Source: RGIG426 sp045639905 (GTDB taxonomy: Bacteria; Bacillota; Clostridia; Oscillospirales; Acutalibacteraceae). Taken from it: DNA of 10,304 nt. The stretch spans positions 1 through 10,304 of the forward strand of contig JAZUDZ010000008.1 of assembly GCA_045639905.1 (NCBI GenBank). Reading direction: 5' to 3'. Of this stretch, positions 1-5,600 are shown piece by piece (within the stretch, counting starts at the first letter, position 1; each line of letters starts with the position of its first letter). The notes under the pieces are model-generated. The model did no database searches and was not told the origin of the DNA. It saw only the letters and a list, made by a program, of their open reading frames with translations. The translations under genes were made by a program, and so were the position numbers.

Positions 1-292
1 TCCGTACAGTATAGTTTTTTTTAAGCCTTTCATTTTCTATGCGGAGCTTGAGGATTTCTCTTTTGTATGCTTCTTCTGTCGGATCCATTCCTTCCGGCAG
101 CACACTTCCTATTTCTGCATCCGCTCTGGCAAGACCATCCAGACCTTGTTCTTCATATTGCTTCAGCCACTTCTTAAAAGCCCCATCGGAGATGTGGTTT
201 GCATCACAGAAATCACGGAGTTTAATTCCGGGATTTCCTTTGTACTGATGAATCAAAAACTCTTTCTGTAATGGTGTTAAATGTTTCCCCAT
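1..292 (-). CDS. IS3-type transposase OrfA, N-terminal part (cut by window edge)
   Basis: The minus strand is open from the ATG at 292-290 to the window edge and encodes about 97 residues starting MGKHLTPLQKEFLIHQYKG. Residues 1-45 look like a helix-turn-helix of the IS3 OrfA kind (IKLRDFCDANHISDGAFKKW, then a QYEEQGLDGLARAD segment). Residues 78-95 (KREILKLRIENERLKKNY) look like the leucine-zipper-like helix that OrfA uses to dimerise. In this family OrfA binds the element's terminal repeats, and the OrfAB fusion made by -1 frameshifting is the transposase. A GGAAAGGAG ribosome binding site lies at 307-315 on the minus strand, with a rather long gap to the ATG. A run of eight A residues (plus 15-22) is a possible slippage site, but the following frame is outside the window. 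I cannot tell whether the element is intact. Family call from memory of the pattern. Confidence 0.72.
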   Translation of the reverse strand, partial: MGKHLTPLQKEFLIHQYKGNPGIKLRDFCDANHISDGAFKKWLKQYEEQGLDGLARADAEIGSVLPEGMDPTEEAYKREILKLRIENERLKKNYTVR

Positions 293-389
293 AATTAAAA
301 GCAGACTCCTTTCCGGTAGTTATGCTGCTTCCATTTTAATTCATAAAGCAACATTTTTCTACCTATCCGTGTCTACTTTTATGATAGCA
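1..389 (-). mobile_element. Left end of an IS3-family insertion sequence
   Basis: This stretch comprises the OrfA start and about 97 bases of leader. On the minus strand the leader begins TGCTATCATAAAAGTAGACA and includes AGTAGACACGG, a sequence style common at IS3-family ends, which usually start with TG and finish with CA. I place the boundary at about 389 because minus-strand TG falls there and because the homology shared with the repeat copy at 2346-2518 starts three bases further on (392). The opposite end is outside the window, so the inverted repeat and target duplication cannot be verified. Confidence 0.5.
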
Positions 390-425
390 TCATTTACGGT
401 ATTTTTCAGAAAAGTTTTGAAAAAG

Positions 426-472
426 AAAACCGCTCAAATCCCTTGAAAACAAAGGTTTTAAGCGGTTTTTTT
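426..472 (-). terminator. Intrinsic terminator following the tRNA 3' half, copy A
   Basis: AAAACCGCT (426-434) pairs with AGCGGTTTT (461-469), and the interior forms further imperfect pairing closed by a GAAAAC-type loop. On the minus strand it lies just after the tRNA CCA end and is followed by TTTTCTTTTTC. On the plus strand it is followed by T7, so it could work in both directions. It is most simply the original terminator of the tRNA transcription unit. Confidence 0.7.
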
Positions 473-475
473 GAA

Positions 476-525
476 TGGCAGGGGTAGAACGACTCGAACG
501 CTCGACACGCGGTTTAGGAGACCGT
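476..525 (-). pseudogene. tRNA-Trp-like 3' half (anticodon loop reads CCT)
   Basis: On the minus strand this reads anticodon stem CGGT, loop CTCCTAA, stem ACCG, a short variable loop, then a T arm with stem GAGCG, loop TTCGAGT and stem CGTTC. It finishes with acceptor strand TACCCCT, discriminator G and encoded CCA. The 3' half therefore folds like a tRNA. The acceptor strand, G73 and the general sequence match bacterial tRNA-Trp. No 5' half exists: nothing upstream pairs with the acceptor strand (AGGGGTA would be needed) and there is no D arm. It cannot yield a normal tRNA. The anticodon position reads CCT (Arg-like) instead of the CCA of the copy at 2442-2491, probably drift in a non-functional remnant. 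Confidence 0.75.
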
Positions 526-606
526 TATCAAATCGCTTAACATCAACGGTTTAGCGGTCGTTAGGGGCACCTGAAATATAATAGAAGTTTTATGAGCAGG
601 TCCCGA

Positions 607-638
607 AAAAGTAGCAGGAAGTTTTTCCTGCTACTTTT
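607..638. terminator. Hairpin terminator, probably bidirectional
   Basis: AAAAGTAGCAGGAA (607-620) and TTCCTGCTACTTTT (625-638) form a perfect 14-bp stem with a four-base loop. The stem ends in T-rich runs on both strands (CTACTTTTG on plus, CTACTTTTTC on minus). No gene ends immediately before it on either strand, so it is likely left over from a lost or displaced gene. Confidence 0.7.
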
Positions 639-659
639 GTGTGTTGGTTTCTATAAATG

Positions 660-738
660 ATTTTACAACAAATCGCTTTAATAAAATGCCACAAATCACT
701 CTGATGAAAAAGCACAAATCACTCTGATAATATGGACA
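660..738 (-). mobile_element. Remnant of an IS21-type end (putative)
   Basis: Read on the minus strand from 738, the segment starts TGTCCATATTATCAGAGTGA and continues through the three phased boxes. IS21-family elements have TG...CA termini and several subterminal repeats that bind IstA, and this arrangement fits that pattern. No istA or istB coding sequence follows; about 20 bases beyond the last box comes an unrelated hairpin terminator, so only an end fragment would remain. Family assignment is inference from architecture, without a database match. Confidence 0.4.
669..737. repeat. Three tandem 23-bp repeats
   Basis: Units at 669-691, 692-714 and 715-737 have an exact 23-bp period. Units 2 and 3 share CAAATCACTCTGAT, and unit 1 has the related CAAATCGCTTTAAT. 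On the minus strand they read as TATCAGAGTGATTTGTG-type boxes. There is no spacer diversity as in CRISPR. Regular phasing next to a TGTCC terminus suggests transposase-binding repeats. Confidence 0.85.
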
Positions 739-761
739 TTTCATAGACTTTTTGTTATATT
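733..761 (+). promoter_or_regulatory. Sigma-A-type promoter for the 839-2131 gene
   Basis: TGGACA (733-738) is a good -35 and TATATT (756-761) a good -10, separated by 17 bp, the optimal spacing for the housekeeping sigma factor. The -35 is part of the putative IS end while the -10 lies in flanking DNA, so this may be a hybrid promoter made by the insertion. The predicted start near 768 is close to the first ribosome binding site, which would leave that site with almost no leader. Confidence 0.5.
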
Positions 762-783
762 ATGTGCAAAGGAGTGTGTGAAT

Positions 784-819
784 ATGGCACAGGACCATGA
801 TGTAGTATTAGGACCATAA
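784..819 (+). CDS. Possible 11-residue leader peptide
   Basis: ATG at 784 opens MAQDHDVVLGP and stops at TAA 817-819. It is preceded by AAAGGAG (768-774) at nine bases, a spacing as good as that of the real gene downstream. It ends 19 bases before the ATG of the dockerin gene. It could be a translated leader or the truncated start of a lost gene. Nothing in the peptide is recognisable, and the ribosome binding site is the only support. Confidence 0.2.
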   Translation: MAQDHDVVLGP

Positions 820-838
820 TATCAAAGGAGTTGAAACT

Positions 839-2131
839 ATGAATAAAGCATTATATAGAGCAATTAGTTTGTGTCTGTCTATTATTCTCACTATTTCTTT
901 TTCGACGACAGTGTATGCTTATCAGTTTAATGGAGACGGAAACAAAATAACAGAAAAGCTTCTTTCTGCCATCCAAAAAAGCGAAGATACAGAGAAACTG
1001 ATAATAATCATTCGATATAGGGACAATGCTCCGTCAGATGAAGAATATAATAGAGTAAGAGATGCAATTGCAAATGTGATTTTTGATTCCGAGCGTAATA
1101 ATAAGCAAGATTTAATTTTGAGCGAATCTTCCGCCGATAAGATTCATGAAATTTTGATTACTACAGGTTTTTCCGGAGCAACAGAGGATATTATAAATGG
1201 AGTCAATGAGAGATTGAGCAACCCTAAAGAATGGGATCAAGCAGGTATTACACGTTTTGTTAGATATATGTTAGTAAAGAGCGTATATCAAAAAGAATCT
1301 GATGATTTAATTACTTTGTTGGGTGTTCAGAAGGATCAAGTACTATATCAAAGTGTTTTGATGCCGGAAATACGGTTGTTAGTTACGGCAAAAGAAGTTG
1401 AAAAAATTTCAATGAATGAATCGGTTTTGTTGATCGATTTACAAGATTCTACTGTATATACACCTCCCGGTTCTATTTCGGGAGATGCCAATAGTGATGG
1501 GAACCTTAATATGAAGGATGTGTTGGCCATTCGAAAATATATAGCTCAAATTGATGTTTCGATTAACAAGCAAGATGCCGATGCTAATAAAGATGGTAAC
1601 GTCGACATGAAAGACGTGTTATATATACGTCAAGTACTTGTGTATGGCAATATTTTTAGTAATGAAAATGATGTTGTCGATTTTAATGTTGAAGAATTAG
1701 TTAATATCAGGAATTCTACAAATGATATTGAATGTGTCCCTCCGTTTTCTGTTTTAAAATCAGTGGAAGACATAAGAAATTATTTTGAAAAAGTGAATGA
1801 TGTTTTTCCAAAGAATAACTATGATGAAGAATTCTTTTCTAATAGAATTCTTGTGGCTTTACGTGTATATGACGGTCGGATAAATAAGACATGTCCTATA
1901 CCTTGTATATATAGGAATGAAAATAATACGGGACTACTTGTTCATCTGAGAAATAATATTATTTCTATTCCATGGAATGCCCAAGATGTTATACTAGTTT
2001 CTTTGCCTGTATCGGAAATGAGTACAATTAAAGCGACTTATATTATTCAGGAGAATCCCGTTTTGAAAGCAGGCTCTTTAGCTGAAATTGATTGTTATTT
2101 ACTTGTACTTTCGGATATATTTTATTTGTAA
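839..2131 (+). CDS. Secreted protein with an internal dockerin type I domain
   Basis: A 430-residue protein. The start is fixed by AAAGGAG at 824-830, eight bases before the ATG. Residues 1-27 form a signal peptide (charged MNKALYR, hydrophobic core, likely cleavage after VYA). Residues 28-210 are unrecognised; the part near 181-204 (LLVTAKEVEKIS...VLLIDL) resembles the end of protease-propeptide-like domains, only weakly. Residues 214-272 are a dockerin: loops D216-N218-D220-N222-D227 and D248-N250-D252-N254-D259, each followed by a helix (VLAIRKYIAQ, VLYIRQVLV), with no obvious defect in calcium ligands. Residues 276-430 are a C-terminal domain whose PFSVLKSVEDI and YDEEFFSNRILVAL motifs recall PrcB-like protease-complex domains; this is from memory and uncertain. 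No catalytic motif is visible. Dockerins usually sit at a terminus, so the internal position is unusual. The gene is markedly more AT-rich than the one downstream and has its own promoter and terminator. Confidence 0.88.
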   Translation: MNKALYRAISLCLSIILTISFSTTVYAYQFNGDGNKITEKLLSAIQKSEDTEKLIIIIRYRDNAPSDEEYNRVRDAIANVIFDSERNNKQDLILSESSADKIHEILITTGFSGATEDIINGVNERLSNPKEWDQAGITRFVRYMLVKSVYQKESDDLITLLGVQKDQVLYQSVLMPEIRLLVTAKEVEKISMNESVLLIDLQDSTVYTPPGSISGDANSDGNLNMKDVLAIRKYIAQIDVSINKQDADANKDGNVDMKDVLYIRQVLVYGNIFSNENDVVDFNVEELVNIRNSTNDIECVPPFSVLKSVEDIRNYFEKVNDVFPKNNYDEEFFSNRILVALRVYDGRINKTCPIPCIYRNENNTGLLVHLRNNIISIPWNAQDVILVSLPVSEMSTIKATYIIQENPVLKAGSLAEIDCYLLVLSDIFYL

Positions 2132-2242
2132 TTGTTATTCCATCAGAAACATTTATTGCTAAAAGAGTATGATTTATTCAATGGCAAAAGGAGAAGAAAT
2201 ACTATTTAAAAAGACAAAATGATAATTTAATGATGTTGCTGA

Positions 2243-2281
2243 AAAAATAAGTCTTCCCCAATTTGGAGGACTTATTTTTTT
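2243..2281 (+). terminator. Intrinsic terminator after the 839-2131 gene
   Basis: AATAAGTCTTCC (about 2247-2258) pairs with GGAGGACTTATT (about 2265-2276) with one T-G wobble, across a short loop, and is followed by a run of T to 2281. It lies about 110 bases after the stop codon. An A-rich run precedes it, so it might also act on the minus strand. Confidence 0.8.
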
Positions 2282-2292
2282 GTCTACAAAAG

Positions 2293-2336
2293 GGGACACA
2301 TAAGGAACACATGAGGGACACAAAAGGGATACATAT
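2293..2336. repeat. Four phased 11-bp repeats
   Basis: Units GGGACACATAA (2293-2303), GGAACACATGA (2304-2314), GGGACACAAAA (2315-2325) and GGGATACATAT (2326-2336) follow one another with an exact 11-bp period. They lie between the terminator and repeat copy B. The period is close to one helical turn. Their role is unknown: a protein-binding array or slippage-derived sequence are both possible. Confidence 0.75.
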
Positions 2337-2380
2337 TACTCGATAATTTACGGTATTTTTCAGAAAAAATTTTGAAAAAG

Positions 2381-2438
2381 AAAACCGCTCAAATCCCTTG
2401 AAAACAAAGGTTTTAAGCAGTTTTTTTTTTTTTTTTTT
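2381..2438 (-). terminator. Terminator following the tRNA 3' half, copy B, with T18 tract
   Basis: The hairpin is the same as in copy A, but the right arm reads AGCAGTTTT, which introduces one stem mismatch. The adjoining T tract is expanded from 7 to 18 bases (2421-2438). It may still terminate minus-strand reading. A homopolymer this long is prone to replication slippage and sequencing error. Confidence 0.6.
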
Positions 2439-2441
2439 GAA

Positions 2442-2491
2442 TGGCAGGGGTAGAACGACTCGAACGCTCGACACGCGGTTTTGGAGACCGG
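2442..2491 (-). pseudogene. tRNA-Trp 3' half (anticodon loop reads CCA)
   Basis: On the minus strand the anticodon stem CCGGT, loop CTCCAAA and stem ACCGC (outer C-C mismatch) match the tRNA-Trp anticodon arm with CCA as anticodon. It is followed by the T arm GAGCG/TTCGAGT/CGTTC, acceptor strand TACCCCT, G73 and CCA. The 5' acceptor strand and D arm are missing, so it is a truncated gene. An integrating element that targets a tRNA 3' end typically leaves such a half-gene at its far side. Confidence 0.8.
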
Positions 2492-2582
2492 TATCAAATC
2501 GCATAATATCAACGGTTTGAGGGCTGCGGGGGACACCAGGTCATATTTTTTTGTGAAAAGCATCTAAACAATAAGAAAATGA

Positions 2583-2610
2583 TTGACAATCCCCAAAGCC
2601 GTGTTAAAAT
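2583..2610 (+). promoter_or_regulatory. Sigma-A-type promoter of the giant dockerin gene
   Basis: A perfect -35 TTGACA (2583-2588), a 16-bp spacer and -10 TAAAAT (2605-2610) predict a start near 2617 and an A-rich leader of about 68 bases. A GAGG ribosome binding site at 2672-2675 is nine bases before the ATG at 2685. No operator or riboswitch-like fold is apparent in the leader. Confidence 0.75.
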
Positions 2611-2684
2611 GAAAATGGGTTAATATAAAGAATAGATATTGAAAAAATACGAACAAAAATACAAACGAAACGAGGCTGATTTGT

Positions 2685-5600
2685 ATGAAAAAACGGATGT
2701 TAGCGATGCTGTTGGCGGCGGTGATGGTGGTTATGTCACTGCCGGTGTTTGCGTTGCCTGCGGCGGCGGCAAGCGGATGGCAAACGGGCAACGAGGTGTG
2801 GGGTGAATACGGAATTGTCGAATATGGTCAGTCCTATTTCGCTCCGCTTAATTACGATACAGATTTTCAGAGTCTTCTTGATAATCCACCCACAGGAATC
2901 AACAAAAACATAACACTAAGGCTGGCAAAAGATTGGACGATAGCCACTTTGTGTGTTGACGATTTACAATTTTTCGAAATATATTTGCAAGGACATACAC
3001 TGACAGTAACGACAAATATCTGTGTGGATAGTGAAGTGATTCGGTGTGTAACATCCGGTACGATTTCTTTTCCCTCAAACACCTCGTCGGCCGCTTTTAC
3101 TGCACACGGAAAAATCAATATACAAAACACCCATTTTGTAAATTGCCGAGGAAAGATTTTTAATATACCAAATGATGTTTACAACCACACTGTTGTCTCT
3201 GATTATGCTTTCTCTAACGTTATCTTCGAAAATTGCTCTTCAACAAGTAACGGCACTTGTGTGTATGTGAACAGCGAAAGCGGTTACCCGGGTAACGTAA
3301 GCTTTAAAAACTGCCGGTTCATTAATTGTAATTCCGAAAGCGATGGCGGAGCTGTCTATATTGATGATGTGGGACCGGATCAAACGGTGACATTCAGCAA
3401 TAGTTATGCGGTAAATTGTCGTGCCGAAGATAACGGCGGTTTTCTGTATATCAACGATGCCGATGCGAAAGTATACGGCTCCGGCAATACGGTGATTGCC
3501 AGCTGTTCTGCCGGGGGTGACGGCGGTGCCATTTATACGCCGAAAGCCTCGCTTATTGACGGATTTTTGCTTTCGGACAACCGTGCCGAAGACGATGGCG
3601 GTGCCATCTTTAATGAATCCACCTGGGCGGCAATAAGCACCATTTCGAACTGCCGTTTTTACCGCAACAGCTGCGGCGGTGACGGCGGTGCTATATACAA
3701 TGACGATGATAACGGTACAATTAAAGACTGTAAATTCTTTGAAAATAACTGTTCCGGTGACGGGTATGAGTTATATTCCAATGACGATGACACCCTGCTC
3801 ACAAACTGCACCTTTACAAGTGGTTATTCGGCAGAATCTGCGGTCGACGGTGTCACACCGAGCAATTGCTCGTTCCCCGACAAAAGTTCCTATTCGTTAA
3901 GTGTTGGCGACGGCTCGCAGGGGAATCCTTATGTCATCCGCAACATTGACGACTGGGATGCGTTCCACTATATGGTGTTAAACCATGCGTATATGGAAGA
4001 TTCAAGCGGAGGCAGAACGGAATATGGAACCGATGCCTTTAAGGGCAAATATGTCCGTTTGGATGCGGATATTCCCGTCTGCAACACCATCGGCGAATCG
4101 GGGAAGGTTTTGAGCTATACTGCCAAATATGAGTTTACCGGAACCTTTGACGGTAACGGTCACACCGTGACGTACGTTACCTACGATATGAATTCCGATG
4201 AAAAGGCGGCGTTTGGGTATGCGAACGGTGCCACCGTCAAAAATCTTACGGTAAACGGTTTTGTGGCAGGCAGCTGGGGCATTGGCGGTATTTTCGGGCA
4301 CGCAGAGAACTGCACCGCCGAAAACTGTGTGAACAATGCGGAGATTTACAACAATGCCCCCTACACCGGTGGTATTGCGGGGTATTCGGCCTATACAAGC
4401 TTTATCAACTGCACCAATAACGGAAAAATCACCGGCTTGCAAGAGCAGGTCGGCGGTATTGCCGGTTATGCCGAACAAGACACATTTAACGGCTGCGTGA
4501 ATAATGGCACCGTGTATACAGGCTACCAAAAGTGTGGTGGTATTGCCGGCTATGCGACCAACGGCAATTTTAACCGCTGCACCAATAATGCCGGCGTAAC
4601 GGCGGCGTACAACTATGCCGGCGGCGTTGTCGGCCAGCTCGAAGGCAGAACTGCCGTCCTCAAAAACTGCATTAACCGAGGAACGGTTACCGGCTCACAG
4701 TATGTCGGTGGCTTTGTCGGTGCTATCAAAAACACCACCTCCTTAAGTCTTTTTAACAGCGTGAACGATGCGGCGGTGAACGGAAATTCCAACGTCAGTG
4801 CTACCGTTAGCGTCTTTCCGGATCATTCGTCTGTTGCCAACTGCTATTTTAACAGCGACCTTTGTGGGACGGCAACGTATGCCGTGCCGTTTTCCAGTGA
4901 TGTGATGCACGGTATTTCTGCCGACGAATACGGAAGAATTATGCCGGACACGCTCAACTACGGCGTGGATCATGATTTCCAGGCGAACGGGTGGCTGCAC
5001 GCTATATTGGACAAAAATGGAGTTCTTTCGTTTGTCCCCGAGGGCGCGATACCCTATACAGGCCCGGATGGCAAGATCCATTTTGTTGAAAATGCGACAC
5101 GGGTCACCGGCTCTATGGAGACCTTGGGTGCCGAGGGAGAGAGCCGTGCCTATTACGTGGGCGGCACGGTGACAACGACCGGTCGTGTACAGATTCTCGG
5201 TGACGTAACACTGGTTCTTAACGACGACTGTAACTACTACGTGCAGGGCGGTATCGGCCTTGAAAAGGGCAACTCGCTTACCGTGTATTCTTATTCTTTC
5301 GGCGAGCACATGGGCTCGCTGACGGCGGCGGCAAACCAAAAAGGTGCGGCTGCCATCGGCGGCAATGCCCCTAATACACAAGAGCGTGTGGATAGCTACC
5401 ACAATTTGCATGCTTCTTCGGAAAAACACGACTGCGGCGATTTGACGATTTACGGCGGCAACATCGAGGCGGTGGCGTACAGCTCCGGAAACACGTACGG
5501 TGTCGGCATCGGCGGCAGCAGTTTGTCTTCATTACATTCCTACAGTGAAGTTATTACTAGTACCATCCACGAAAGCGATGAAAAGAGCTACTGTGGCGGT

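Larger units (their letters stand above)
392..552 (-). repeat. Direct repeat copy A: tRNA-Trp 3' half plus terminator
   Basis: This 161-bp segment is nearly identical to 2346-2518. Differences are one A in the A/T-rich left part, a T7 versus T18 tract, a G/A change in the terminator stem, and a few substitutions in the right third. Read on the minus strand it has three parts: a roughly 25-base segment that is not tRNA, a tRNA 3' half (525-476), then a terminator. Both copies have the same orientation. Weaker similarity (GGGGCACC against GGGGACACC) continues to about 575 in this copy and about 2540 in the other. Tyrosine recombinases of genomic islands commonly use tRNA 3' halves as attachment sites, so these may be att-type sites; that role is inference. 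Confidence 0.85.
2346..2518 (-). repeat. Direct repeat copy B: tRNA-Trp 3' half plus terminator
   Basis: Second copy of the 392-552 repeat, same orientation, 173 bp long because of an 18-base T tract and one extra A. It starts ten bases after the 11-bp array. The distance between copy starts is 1954 bp, and the copies enclose the 839-2131 gene and the putative IS21 end. Copy B lies between that gene and the promoter of the giant gene. Confidence 0.85.

Noticed and set aside
39..248. 69-residue plus-strand ORF
   Set aside because: It lies antisense to the IS3-type OrfA, has no ribosome binding site and has a low-complexity composition.
476..600. Intact tRNA gene with an unusual 5' half
   Set aside because: No upstream sequence pairs with the TACCCCT acceptor strand and no D arm is present in either copy.
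669..737. Possible short CRISPR-like array
   Set aside because: The units are contiguous 23-bp repeats without unique spacers, and no cas gene is present; phased binding sites fit better.
2181..2222. 13-codon ORF after the first dockerin gene
   Set aside because: It has no ribosome binding site and no recognisable product; it lies just before the terminator and is likely chance.
2421..2446. tRNA-derived SINE-like element with a poly-A tail on the minus strand
   Set aside because: The A tract belongs to the hairpin terminator and copy A has only seven A residues; there is no retrotransposition signature.
2202..2563. Minus-strand ORFs of 100 and 67 residues over repeat copy B
   Set aside because: They are translations of the tRNA half, terminator and T tract (poly-Lys), with no ribosome binding site or coding character.
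3679..3900. Plus-strand 73-residue ORF in the beta-helix region
   Set aside because: It is an alternate frame of the giant gene with no independent signals.
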